NCBI RefSeq assembly: GCF_000518265.1
Contig: NZ_JADG01000007.1
Span: 124,001 to 188,000 of the forward strand
DNA from: Actinomadura oligospora ATCC 43269
GTDB taxonomy: Bacteria; Actinomycetota; Actinomycetes; Streptosporangiales; Streptosporangiaceae
Direction of reading: 5' to 3'
Length of the DNA: 64,000 nt
In this document: positions 42,501 through 51,107 of the stretch, piece by piece
Position numbering within the stretch: position 1 is the first letter of the stretch
How the letters are laid out: every line of letters starts with the position of its first letter
Translations under genes and position numbers: made by a program
The notes under the pieces: model-generated
Told to the model about the DNA's origin: nothing
Databases searched by the model: none
What the model saw: only the letters and a program-made list of their open reading frames with translations

Positions 42501-43292
42501 TCAGGAGTTGGCCGCGGCGCCCACCGTCAGGGGGGCGGCCTGCGGGACGGCGGCGAGGTGGTCGGCCTCGACGACGTCGGCGATGACGGCGGTGATGTTG
42601 TCGGGGCCGCCGCCGTCGCGGGCCAGGCCGATGAGCCGGTGGACCGCGCGGGCCGGGTCGGGTTCCGCGGCGAGGACCTCGTAGGCGGTCTGCGGGTCCA
42701 CGACGTTGGACAGGCCGTCCGAGCACAGCAGGTAGCGGTCGCCGAGGCGGGCCTCGCGCAGGCGCAGGTCGGGCTCGCGGTCCTCGCGTCCGTCCAGCAC
42801 GCGGTAGAGGACGTGCGAGAGCCTCGACGTCTCGGCCGGGTCCGGGGTCTGGCCGGACTGCTCGGCCTCGGCCTTGAGCAGCTCGTCCATGGTGTGGTCC
42901 TGCGTGATCTGGAACAGCTCGTTGTCACGCAGGAGGTAGCCGCGCGAGTCGCCGATGTGGGCGAGGGCGACGCGGGTGCCGTCCCACAGCATGGCGGTGA
43001 GCGTGGTGCCCATCCTGGACAGGTCGGGGCGTTCTTCGCGGACGATGCGGAGCTTCTCGTTGGCCTCGGCGACGGCGCGGCCGAGCACCCCGACGAGGTC
43101 CTCGACGGGGGCTTCGGCGTCCAGTGAGCGCAGCGATCCGATGACGGTCGAGGACGCCACCTCGCCGCCGGCGTAGCCGCCCATACCGTCCGCCACCGCG
43201 ATGAGCCGGGCCCCGGCGTAGCCGGAGTCCTCGTTGTTCTCCCGGCTGCATCCGATGTCGCTGCCTGCTGCGTACCTGATTGCTACGTTCAT
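42501..43292 (-). CDS. PP2C-family serine/threonine phosphatase (PstP-like)
   Basis: A 263-residue manganese-dependent phosphatase. Motifs include RENNEDSGYAG, VADGMGGYAGGEVAS, GTTLTAMLWDG, HIGDSRGYLLRD, LCSDGLSNVVD and GGPDNITAVIADV; all metal-binding Asp are present. No membrane helix is seen, so it is a cytosolic form. It dephosphorylates Ser/Thr phosphoproteins. It is the last gene of a kinase-regulator-phosphatase group, 40 bp after the response regulator. The start at 43292 has a poor ribosome site; upstream codons are possible. Confidence 0.9.
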   Translation of the reverse strand: MNVAIRYAAGSDIGCSRENNEDSGYAGARLIAVADGMGGYAGGEVASSTVIGSLRSLDAEAPVEDLVGVLGRAVAEANEKLRIVREERPDLSRMGTTLTAMLWDGTRVALAHIGDSRGYLLRDNELFQITQDHTMDELLKAEAEQSGQTPDPAETSRLSHVLYRVLDGREDREPDLRLREARLGDRYLLCSDGLSNVVDPQTAYEVLAAEPDPARAVHRLIGLARDGGGPDNITAVIADVVEADHLAAVPQAAPLTVGAAANS

Positions 43293-43332
43293 ACCGATTT
43301 CGATGACGATCCTGTCAGTGGAAGTTGTTCTA

Positions 43333-44028
43333 TCAGTCCGCGACGAGTCCGTGCCGGACGGCATGGAGCGCCGCCTGCGTCCGATCCTGCACTCCCAGTT
43401 TCATGAGCAGATTACTGACGTGCGTCTTGACCGTCTTCTCGGAGACCACGAGGGCGCGCGCGATCTCCCGGTTGGACCTGCCCCGCGCGATCTGCACGAG
43501 CACCTCACGCTCCCTGTCGGTCAGCGCGGCCAGGCCGCGGTCGTCATGCCGTCCGTCGCCGGCCGCGTCGGCGCCGAGCACCGCCTCGGCCGCGTCCGGC
43601 GCGAACAGCACGTGTCCGTCGTGGACCGCGCGGATCGCCTGGACGAGCGCCCGCGGATCGACGTCCTTGTACAGATACCCAGCCGCACCCGCCTGTACTG
43701 CCGGCAGCACGTGGCCCCGCTCGGTGACGCTGGTGAGCACCAGCACCCTCGCCGCGACCCCGCGAGCACGCAGTTCGGTGAGCGCGGCCAGGCCGCCCGC
43801 GCCCGGCATCTTCAGGTCCATGAGCACGATATCGGGCTCCAGCCGCTCGGCCATGGACACCGCCTCGACGCCGTCCGCGGCCTCGCCCACCACCTCGATG
43901 TCGTCCTGGATACCGAGGTAGGTGCGCAGCCCCTGCCGGACGACCGGATGGTCGTCGGCGATCAGCACCCGGATCGCGGCGGAGGTGCGCGCCGCGCCTC
44001 CGCCGGTGTCGGTCACAGGGCCGCTCAC
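43333..44028 (-). CDS. NarL/LiaR-type response regulator
   Basis: A 231-residue regulator. The receiver domain has acidic AxDDHP, Asp 71 in LMDLKMPG and Lys in YLYKD. The C-terminal LuxR helix-turn-helix is intact (LTDREREVLVQIARGRSNREIA and VSEKTVKTHVSNLLMKLGV). GTG 44028 overlaps the kinase stop (GTGA) and has GGAGG 7 nt upstream, so kinase and regulator are coupled. PP2C follows. It likely responds to cell-envelope signals as LiaR does, but that is inferred from class. Confidence 0.92.
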   Translation of the reverse strand: MSGPVTDTGGGAARTSAAIRVLIADDHPVVRQGLRTYLGIQDDIEVVGEAADGVEAVSMAERLEPDIVLMDLKMPGAGGLAALTELRARGVAARVLVLTSVTERGHVLPAVQAGAAGYLYKDVDPRALVQAIRAVHDGHVLFAPDAAEAVLGADAAGDGRHDDRGLAALTDREREVLVQIARGRSNREIARALVVSEKTVKTHVSNLLMKLGVQDRTQAALHAVRHGLVAD

Positions 44029-46289
44029 AGGGCCACCTCCACACGGACCACCGTGCCCCGGCCGGGCGCGGTGTCGATCGACAGTGTGCCCCCGATCGAG
44101 TGCGCACGGTCCCGCATCGAGTCGAGTCCGAGGCCGTTCGGGCCTCCGCTCCCGGGCGTGTCGCCTTTTCCGGAGCCGTTTCCCGCGCCGTTCCGCACGC
44201 CGACGCCCGCGCGGTTCGCGGGCGTGTCGGACTTCGCGGGAGTGTCGGACGGCGTGAACCCCCTACCGTCGTCGGCGATCTCCAGCGTGACGGCGTCCGC
44301 GGCGGAGGCGAGCCGGACGCGCACGGTGCTCGCCCCGGCGTGTCGCAGCGCGTTGTGGAGGGCCTCCTGCGCGATCCGGAACAGGCCGAGCTCGGCTTCT
44401 TCGGGGAGGCCGACCGCGCCGTCCGCGTCGCACACCACGCGCGCGTCGAAGGCGCGGTCGAGGACCTCCGCGTGCTTGCGCAGGGACGCGGCGAGCCCGT
44501 CGGCGAGGTCGGCCGGACGCAGCTCGAAGATCACCGCGCGCAGCTCGGCGAGCGCGTCCGCGGCGAGTTTTTCGACCTGGTCGAGCTCCTGGACGGCCCG
44601 CGCCGGATCCCGCTCGGCCAGCGCGGACGCCGCGCGTGCGGTGAGCCTCAGGGAGAACAGCTTCTGGGCCACGGCGTCGTGCAGCTCACGTGCGAGCCGG
44701 GTGCGCTCGGCGACGACGGTCAGCTCACGGTTCGCCTCGTAGAGCCGCGCGTTGGTGATCGCGATCGCGGCGTGCGCGGCGAACAGCGTCAGCAACTCCT
44801 CGTCCCGCGCGCAGAACCCGGGCCCCGCCTCCGTACAGTCCGGAGCACCACCCTCACCCGAAGCCCCGTCGCCGCCCACAGCGCCCCCACCACCGGAAGC
44901 CCCGCCGCCACTGGGAGTGCCGTCACTGCTGGGAGCACCGCTGTCGCCCGTGGCAGCGCCGCCCGCAGCAGGCCCGCTTGGGGCGGGGCCGCCCGTAGCA
45001 GGCCCGCTCGTAGCGGGGCCGCTCGTCGCAGGACCGCTCGTCGCAGGACCGCTCGTCGCAGGACCGCTCGTCGCAGGCCCGCCCGTGGCAGGGCCGCTTG
45101 TAGCGAGCCCGCTCGTGGCAGGGCCGCTCGTAGCGGGGGCGCTTGGGGCGGGGGCGCTCGTGGCGAGCCCGCTTGGGGCGGGGCCGCTGGTGCAGGTGCT
45201 GCTGGTGCAGGTTCCGCTCGCGTAGGCGCAGACCGTGGGAGGACGGGACGAGGGCTGGCGGCGGTTGGCGAGGAAGATGATGCCGAGCACCTGGTCGCCG
45301 TCCCGGATCGGGACGCCGAGGAAGTCCTTCAGGACGGGGTGCGCGGCGGGCCAGCCCTCGAACTCGGGGGCGCGGCGGATGTCGGCGAGCCGCTTGGGCT
45401 CGTTGTCGCGGAGCATCGCGGCGAGCATGCCGTGCTGGCGGGGCATGGGGCCGATCCGGTCCCACTGGGCGGAACTGACGCCCTCGACGACGAACTCGGC
45501 GAACGAGCCCTGGTCGTCCGGGACGCCGAGGGCGGCGTAGCGGGCGTCCAGCAGGCGGGCGGCGGCGCGGACGATCACCTGGAGCACCTCGCGGACCGAC
45601 AGGTGCCGGGTGACCGCGAGGACGGCGGAGCTGACCGCGTGCAGCGTGGCTTCCTCGCCCGTCCGCGAGCCGGGCTCGCCCGGATACGTGCCCGCGGTCA
45701 CGCGAACACCGGCTTCGGCAGGGACACGAGCGTCCGAGGCCACGCGAGCACCGACTTCCGCAGGCACGCGAGCATCCGCGGCCAGACGGGCACCGGCTTC
45801 CGCAGCTACGCACGTGTCCGAGGCCACACGGGCACCGGCTTCCCCGGACACGCGAACTTCCGCCGCCACGCGGGCACCGGCTTCCCCGGGCACGCGAGCT
45901 TCCGCCGCCACGCGGGCACCGGCTTCCGCAGCTACGCACGCATCCGTGTCCGCAGGCACGCGCGTGTCCGAGGCCACACGGGCATTAGCTTCCCTGGCCT
46001 CACGAGCATCCGCGCCTGCGGGCACGCGGGCACCGGCTTCCGTGGGCACGCGGGCATCCGCGTCCGCGTCTGCGGGCGCGCGAGCGCTCGCGTTCGCGCC
46101 CGCGCGCGCGTTTCCGCAGCCCACCTCGGATGCGCCCATACCGGTCCCGTCCGGCCCTTCACCGTCGTCGGTGAGCGCCCGTGCGCCCGCCTGTGAAGAC
46201 CGTACTCGGTGGACGCCATACGGCGAATCAGCCCGTGGGCCGGACTCCGCCGTCCGCCCGTCATCCGCCCGGACGAGCCTCGCGTCCAC
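44025..46289 (-). CDS. Cytosolic GAF sensor histidine kinase with large repeat inserts
   Basis: A 754-residue kinase, far longer than usual (about 400-550). An N-terminal Ala/Val/Glu-rich region (about 60-205) of 14-residue repeats precedes a GAF domain (about 215-355 and 488-515) that is split by an insert of about 130 residues. That insert is Gly/Pro/Ser-rich and built from SGPAT repeats. The kinase part has His 537 in ELHDAVAQKLFSLRL, N-box EALHNALRH and DDGRGF. A third short loop insert (SDTPAKSDTPANR...) lies in the ATPase domain. GTG 46289 follows GGAGGGG; a later start is possible. No membrane helix, so the sensor is cytosolic. Confidence 0.85.
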   Translation of the reverse strand: MDARLVRADDGRTAESGPRADSPYGVHRVRSSQAGARALTDDGEGPDGTGMGASEVGCGNARAGANASARAPADADADARVPTEAGARVPAGADAREAREANARVASDTRVPADTDACVAAEAGARVAAEARVPGEAGARVAAEVRVSGEAGARVASDTCVAAEAGARLAADARVPAEVGARVASDARVPAEAGVRVTAGTYPGEPGSRTGEEATLHAVSSAVLAVTRHLSVREVLQVIVRAAARLLDARYAALGVPDDQGSFAEFVVEGVSSAQWDRIGPMPRQHGMLAAMLRDNEPKRLADIRRAPEFEGWPAAHPVLKDFLGVPIRDGDQVLGIIFLANRRQPSSRPPTVCAYASGTCTSSTCTSGPAPSGLATSAPAPSAPATSGPATSGLATSGPATGGPATSGPATSGPATSGPATSGPATSGPATGGPAPSGPAAGGAATGDSGAPSSDGTPSGGGASGGGGAVGGDGASGEGGAPDCTEAGPGFCARDEELLTLFAAHAAIAITNARLYEANRELTVVAERTRLARELHDAVAQKLFSLRLTARAASALAERDPARAVQELDQVEKLAADALAELRAVIFELRPADLADGLAASLRKHAEVLDRAFDARVVCDADGAVGLPEEAELGLFRIAQEALHNALRHAGASTVRVRLASAADAVTLEIADDGRGFTPSDTPAKSDTPANRAGVGVRNGAGNGSGKGDTPGSGGPNGLGLDSMRDRAHSIGGTLSIDTAPGRGTVVRVEVAL
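44950..45200. repeat. In-gene 15-bp tandem repeat, about 16 copies
   Basis: CCGCTCGTCGCAGGA and near copies, each encoding 5 residues (SGPAT), fill about 240 bp within the GAF domain coding region. Confidence 0.9.
45700..46110. repeat. In-gene 42-bp tandem repeat, about 9 copies
   Basis: Units of 42 bp (for example CACGCGGGCACCGGCTTCCC plus 22 more) encode 14-residue EARVPGEAGARVAA motifs at the kinase N-terminus. Two clean adjacent copies lie near 45820-45900; others are diverged. Confidence 0.75.
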
Positions 46290-46300
46290 GCCCCTCCCCC

Positions 46301-46342
46301 TTCAGCGCTATGACCGTCTTTCGGTAGTATTCGCCGATTTTC
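46301..46342 (+). promoter_or_regulatory. Promoter of the exported-protein gene
   Basis: TTCAGC (46301-46306) and TAGTAT (46324-46329) are 17 bp apart. The start ATG at 46343 would be only a few nucleotides after the expected transcript start, so the mRNA may be leaderless; no ribosome site is seen. It is read divergently from the GAF-kinase operon. Confidence 0.45.
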
Positions 46343-47563
46343 ATGATCTTCGAGATCGGGGTTTCCTTGAGGCTTTCCCTCCGGTCGGTGACCGTGTTCA
46401 CCGCCGCCTCTGCGACCGTCCTGACGGTCGTCCCTTCCCCCGCGCACGCGTCTGTACCCTCCGCTGCCGCAAAGGGCACGTGGCGCGTCTCCCTCCACAC
46501 GTCCGCCGGGACGACCGCGACCACGACCGTCGCCACGTCCAAGCGGACCGCCTGGACGTTCACCACGAACGACCAGGGTTCCAAGGCTCGCGCCTTCCAC
46601 CTGTCCGGCGGCAGGTGGCGCGCCTCCGCCCTGCCCCGGACGGTCGACAGTCCTGTCATCGAAGCGGCTGCCTCGTCCGACCGGAACGTCTGGGCCGCGA
46701 CGATGGGGGAGCTTCCGGCCCCGCCCGCGGCCTCCGTGAACCGGCTCCTCGCCGAACGTCCAGCCCTGCGCTCCGCCGCCGCAGCCGGTGTCAAGCGTGT
46801 CCCGGCGCGCGTCCTGCGCTGGAACGGACGCTCCTGGACGACCATGAAGTCGTTCCCGGGAACGACGGTGACGGCCATCGCCGCTCCGGGCGCACGCGAC
46901 GTCCGGATCTTCGGCATGCTGATGGGCAAGGGCGATCCGACGGCCATCATGTGGCGCTACAACGGCAAGACCTGGAAGCGGACGGTCACCAAGACCATGG
47001 TCACTGGCGTGGCCGTCCGATCGTCACGGGACATCTGGGCGGCGGCCTTCGAGACCTCTGACGACGGCCACGAAGTCATCCTGCACTTCGACGGACGCTC
47101 CTGGAGGCGCGAGCGTCTTCCCCTTCCCTCCGGTGAAGTGAACTTCTCCGGCATCACCGCCGGCCGCGACCGCGTCTGGGTGACCGGCGACGGCATCACC
47201 AACCAGACCTACGCCTTCGTCCGGGACCGGCGCGGCTGGCGCCGGGAGCGGATCCCCGGCGCGACCGACCTCGGGCCGAGGTCCCGTCCGTTCCTCACCG
47301 ACCGGGGCGAGCTCGCGTTCATCACGATGCTGGTCAGCGAGAACACCCCACCCGCCTACCGCGAGCGCGCGATCATGTTCTATCGCAAGAGCACCGGTAA
47401 ATGGCATGTGGACGTCGTCCCGCAGAAGCTGGCCGGACGCGGCTTCGAGCCTTGGGGCGACACGGCTCCGCTGCGCGGCAGCGGGACAATCCTGGTCGGA
47501 GGCTCCCTGACCGGTTCCCGTGCCTCGGAGGCGGCCGTGGCGGTCTACCGGCCGAACCACTGA
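46343..47563 (+). CDS. Exported beta-propeller-like protein
   Basis: A 406-residue secreted protein. A signal peptide (about 8-35, ending PAHA-SVP) precedes a mature domain with repeated Trp/Arg units: WRASALPR, WTTMKSFPG, WKRTVTK, WRRERLPL and WRRERIPG, spaced about 50-60 residues. That spacing resembles beta-propeller blades with aromatic motifs. No catalytic motif is visible. ATG 46343 lacks a ribosome site; TTG 46367 is an alternative start. It is 53 bp from the kinase start on the other strand. Confidence 0.65.
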   Translation: MIFEIGVSLRLSLRSVTVFTAASATVLTVVPSPAHASVPSAAAKGTWRVSLHTSAGTTATTTVATSKRTAWTFTTNDQGSKARAFHLSGGRWRASALPRTVDSPVIEAAASSDRNVWAATMGELPAPPAASVNRLLAERPALRSAAAAGVKRVPARVLRWNGRSWTTMKSFPGTTVTAIAAPGARDVRIFGMLMGKGDPTAIMWRYNGKTWKRTVTKTMVTGVAVRSSRDIWAAAFETSDDGHEVILHFDGRSWRRERLPLPSGEVNFSGITAGRDRVWVTGDGITNQTYAFVRDRRGWRRERIPGATDLGPRSRPFLTDRGELAFITMLVSENTPPAYRERAIMFYRKSTGKWHVDVVPQKLAGRGFEPWGDTAPLRGSGTILVGGSLTGSRASEAAVAVYRPNH

Positions 47564-47647
47564 CCCGGGGCCCTAGGACCAAGGGCTGAGGCTCGGGCGC
47601 CCGCGTGGCCGATGTGCCGCGCGGGCGCGCGAAATAGCGTCGTCGGC

Positions 47648-48352
47648 ATGACGAAGACCGCACTGATCACCGGAGCGTCCAAGGGGCTGGGCCGTGCGCT
47701 CGCCGCCGAACTCGTCCGCGATGGCTGGACGGTCATCGTCAACGCACGGTCGGCGGAGGCCCTCGCCGAAGCCGCCGCCGGGCTCGGGCCGGGCGTCGTG
47801 ACCGTCCCCGGGGACGTGACCGACCCGGCGCACCGGGACGATCTGGTCCGGGCCGTCACCGAGGCGGGCGGGATCGACCTGCTGGTGAACAACGCGGGCA
47901 CGCTCGGCACGACGCCGCTGCCGCGCCTCGCCGACCAGCCCCTGGACGACCTCGAGGCCGCGTTCCGCACCAACGTCACCGCGCCGCTGGCGCTCATCCA
48001 GGCGTTCCTGCCGGGGCTGCGCGAGCGGGGCGGGGCGATCCTCAACATCAGCTCGGACGCGGCGGTGAAGCCCTACGAGACGTGGGGCGGCTACGGCTCC
48101 ACGAAGGCCGCCCTCGAGCAGCTCTCGCACGTTCTGGCGGCCGAGGAGCCGGGCCTCGCGGTCTGGTGGGTCGAGCCGGGCGACATGCGCACCGACATGC
48201 TGCGCGCCTCCGGCGAGGACGCGGACGCCGCGCCGCCGCCCGAGCACGCCGCCGCCGCCCTGCGCACCCTGATCGAGGAGCGCCGCCCGAGCGGACGTCA
48301 CCGCGTCGCCGACCTCGCGAACCCGACCATTTCGGAAGGCAGCGCACAATGA
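47648..48352 (+). CDS. Short-chain dehydrogenase/reductase
   Basis: A 234-residue classical SDR. Cofactor motif TGASKGLGR (about 8-16), NNAGTLG, catalytic Ser in NISSDAA and Tyr-x3-Lys in GYGSTKAA are intact. It is slightly short at the end. The ATG at 47648 has no ribosome site; AATAGCGT just upstream could be a -10, suggesting a leaderless transcript. The stop overlaps the MFS gene (ATGA), so both are co-expressed. Confidence 0.88.
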   Translation: MTKTALITGASKGLGRALAAELVRDGWTVIVNARSAEALAEAAAGLGPGVVTVPGDVTDPAHRDDLVRAVTEAGGIDLLVNNAGTLGTTPLPRLADQPLDDLEAAFRTNVTAPLALIQAFLPGLRERGGAILNISSDAAVKPYETWGGYGSTKAALEQLSHVLAAEEPGLAVWWVEPGDMRTDMLRASGEDADAAPPPEHAAAALRTLIEERRPSGRHRVADLANPTISEGSAQ

Positions 48353-49815
48353 CGACTGTGCTGGAACCCGATCCCCCCACCGAACCGTCGGACGACGCCC
48401 TCGCCGAGACCGCCACCCGTACCGAAGACGCCCCCACCGACGCGGTCGTCGACCCGTCGCCGGAGGGCGTCGCCGAGGAGCGGACGGGCGGCGTCTGGAG
48501 CGGCAGGATGCTGGTGCCGACGCTCGGCATCGTGCTCGTTGTGACGCTGCTGGCGTTCGAGGCGATGGCCGTCGGGACGGTCATGCCGGTCACGGCGCGC
48601 GACCTGGACGGCCTCTCGCTGTACGGCTGGGGGTTCAGCGCGACGCTGATCGCGAGCCTGCTGACCACCGTGCTGTCCGGCGGCTGGGTGGACCGTTCCG
48701 GGCCGAGTCGTCCGCTGATGACCGGGCTGGCGCTGTTCGTCGTGGGACTCGCGGCGGCCGGGGCCGCGCCCACCATGTGGATCTTCATCGGGGCGCGCAC
48801 CTTCCAGGGGCTCGGCACCGGGATCGCGATGGTCTCGATGTACGTCCTGATCGCCCGCGTCTACCCCGAGGAGCTGCGCCCGCGCGTGTTCGCGGCGCTG
48901 TCGGCCGCGTGGGTCCTGCCGGGGCTGATCGGCCCGGCGGTCGGCGGGCTGGTCGCCCAGCACGCCGGATGGCGCTGGGTGTTCCTGGGGCTGATCCCGC
49001 TGGTCATTCCGGCCGCGGCGATGCTGGTCCCGGCGCTGCGGAACATCCTTCCGAGCGAGCAGGCGGCCCAGCGCACCACGACCGCCCGCTACGTCGCGGC
49101 GGTCGCCGTCGCGGGCGGCGCGGGCGTGCTGCTGTTCGGCTTCCAGCACCCCGGGATCATCATGGTGCTCGGCGTGGCGGCCGGGCTGGCCGGGCTGGGT
49201 TTCGGCCTGCCGAAAATGCTCCCCGCCGGGACGCTGCGGTTCCGGCGCGGGCTGCCGAGCGTGGTGCTGGTGCGCGGCCTGCTGTCCGGCACGTTCGCCG
49301 GGATGGAGGTGTTCATCCCGCTCGCGCTGACCAGCCTGCACAAGTTCAGCCCCGCCGAGGCGGGCGTCGTGATGACGCTCGGCGCGCTCGGCTGGTCGGG
49401 GGCGTCGCAGATCCAGGGCCGGTCCAAACGGTCCCGGCAGTTCTTCGTCCGGCTGGGCGCGGTGCTGGTCACGGCCGGGATCGCGGGCGCCGCCGTGGCC
49501 GTCCAGATCAGCGGATGGGCCGCCGCGCCCGCCTGGACCCTCGGCGGCGCGGGCATGGGCTTCGCGATCAGCAGCCTCAGCGTCCTGATCCTGAACAACT
49601 CGCCCGAGGAGGAGCAGGGCGTCAACTCGGCCGCGCTCCAGATCGCCGACAATCTCGGCTCCTCGCTGTTCGTCGGGGCGGCGAGCGCCCTGGTCGCCGC
49701 CATCGGCACCGACCGCCTCGGCACCGGCCTCGGCGTCTCGAGCGTCCTGCTGACCTCGCTCGCCGCCGTCGGCGTCATCGCCGCCCTCCGCGTCACGCCA
49801 CGCCCGACGACCTGA
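48349..49815 (+). CDS. MFS exporter
   Basis: A 488-residue major facilitator with about 14 helices. Motif A GGWVDRSGPSRPLM, FQGLGTGIAM and VGGLVAQHAGWRW are visible, as is the later NSPEEEQGVNSAALQIADN loop. The first 45 residues are an acidic disordered tail. It overlaps the SDR gene by 4 nt (ATGA). An exporter with a coupled reductase suggests shared detoxification, with unknown substrate. Confidence 0.88.
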   Translation: MTTVLEPDPPTEPSDDALAETATRTEDAPTDAVVDPSPEGVAEERTGGVWSGRMLVPTLGIVLVVTLLAFEAMAVGTVMPVTARDLDGLSLYGWGFSATLIASLLTTVLSGGWVDRSGPSRPLMTGLALFVVGLAAAGAAPTMWIFIGARTFQGLGTGIAMVSMYVLIARVYPEELRPRVFAALSAAWVLPGLIGPAVGGLVAQHAGWRWVFLGLIPLVIPAAAMLVPALRNILPSEQAAQRTTTARYVAAVAVAGGAGVLLFGFQHPGIIMVLGVAAGLAGLGFGLPKMLPAGTLRFRRGLPSVVLVRGLLSGTFAGMEVFIPLALTSLHKFSPAEAGVVMTLGALGWSGASQIQGRSKRSRQFFVRLGAVLVTAGIAGAAVAVQISGWAAAPAWTLGGAGMGFAISSLSVLILNNSPEEEQGVNSAALQIADNLGSSLFVGAASALVAAIGTDRLGTGLGVSSVLLTSLAAVGVIAALRVTPRPTT

Positions 49816-49979
49816 CCGGACGCGTCGCGGCCACCGTCCGCCGCGGCTTGTGACGGCCTTTCCGCCCGCCGTCCGGCGGACGGCTCCGAGTGGACTGCCG
49901 CGTCCCGGGCGGGCGCGGCAGAGAACGTCTCCTTCCTTCTCCCGGCCTCCGCCCTCGGGGGCCGACCCTGGAGTTCGTC

Positions 49980-51011
49980 ATGTCCGAAACCCTGGATTTC
50001 GCCCTTCCAGCCGACCTGGAGGCCCACGAGCCGCCCGAGGCGCGTGGACAGACCCGCGACGGCGTCCGGCTGCTGGTGGGACGGGCCGCGACCGGCGCGG
50101 TGACCCACCACGCGTTCCGCGAGCTGCCCGGCCTGCTGCGACCCGGGGACCTGCTGGTGGTCAACACGTCCGCGACGCTGCCCGCCGCCGTCCGGCTGGA
50201 CCGGCTCGCCGTGCACTTCTCCACCCCCGTCCCCGACGTGGACGGCCCCGGCTCCGACGGCCGCGACTGGCTCGTCGAGCTGCGGCGGCGCTCCGGCAAG
50301 GGGAGCACCCCCTACCACGGCGGCAGCCCCGGCGAGTGGATCCCGATGCCGGACGGCGTCACGCTGCGGCTCGTCCGGCGGCACAGCGACCGGCTGTGGC
50401 ACGCCCGGCTCAGCACCCCCGTCGTCCCCTACCTGCGGCGGAACGGCGTCCCGATCAGGTACGGCTACGTCCGGCGGGACTGGCCGACCGCCGCCTACCA
50501 GACCGCCTTCGCGCTCGACCGGGCCGACGGCGGCGCGGAGATGCCGAGCGCGGCCCGCCCGTTCACGCCCGAACTGGTCACCGGGCTCGTCGCGCGCGGC
50601 GTCCTGGTCGCGCCGCTCGCCCTGCACACCGGCGTCGCGTCCCCCGAGGCGCACGAGCCGCCGTACGCCGAGCGCTACCGCGTCCCGGAGCCGACCTGGG
50701 ACCTGGTCCGCCACATCCGTGATCACGGCGGACGGGTGATCGCCGTCGGCACCACGGTCGTCCGCGCTCTGGAGACCGTCGCGGCGGGCGGCCCCCTCAC
50801 CGGCTGGACCGACCATGTCGTCACCCCCGAGCGCGGCGTCCAGGCCGTGAACGGCCTGCTCACCGGCCTGCACGAGCCGAAATCGTCCCATCTGATGATG
50901 TTGACCGCGATAGCCGGACGCCCCCTCCTGTCGGCCCTCTATGCCGCCGCCCTCGACGAGCGCTACCTTTGGCACGAATTCGGGGACCTCAACCTCGTCC
51001 TGCCCGACTAG
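49980..51011 (+). CDS. queA: QueA-like S-adenosylmethionine:tRNA ribosyltransferase-isomerase
   Basis: A 343-residue protein of the QueA family. It begins MSETLDFALPADLEAHEPPE, has LVVNTSATLPAAV, and ends FGDLNLVLPD. It contains LALHTGV, EPTWDLVRHIRDHGG and IAVGTTVVRALETVA, the family core. QueA transfers the ribosyl part of SAM to preQ1-tRNA in queuosine synthesis. Actinomycetes usually lack the other queuosine genes, and none is in this window, so this may be a paralogue with another role. GGAG precedes the ATG at 6 nt. Confidence 0.82.
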   Translation: MSETLDFALPADLEAHEPPEARGQTRDGVRLLVGRAATGAVTHHAFRELPGLLRPGDLLVVNTSATLPAAVRLDRLAVHFSTPVPDVDGPGSDGRDWLVELRRRSGKGSTPYHGGSPGEWIPMPDGVTLRLVRRHSDRLWHARLSTPVVPYLRRNGVPIRYGYVRRDWPTAAYQTAFALDRADGGAEMPSAARPFTPELVTGLVARGVLVAPLALHTGVASPEAHEPPYAERYRVPEPTWDLVRHIRDHGGRVIAVGTTVVRALETVAAGGPLTGWTDHVVTPERGVQAVNGLLTGLHEPKSSHLMMLTAIAGRPLLSALYAAALDERYLWHEFGDLNLVLPD

Positions 51012-51107
51012 CCCGTGAACCCCGGGCAGGACGGGCTGAACGCTCGGCGTCCGCATGGTGGACGTCACAGACGGGCGCGTGGCACGGCCGGTACCGTGGT
51101 GAACAGC

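Noticed and set aside
41973..43127. Plus-strand frame through the repeat region and the antisense of the PP2C gene
   Set aside because: Contains GPWHGPW and RELWRELW purely from 12-bp repeat phase and then is antisense to a confident phosphatase gene.
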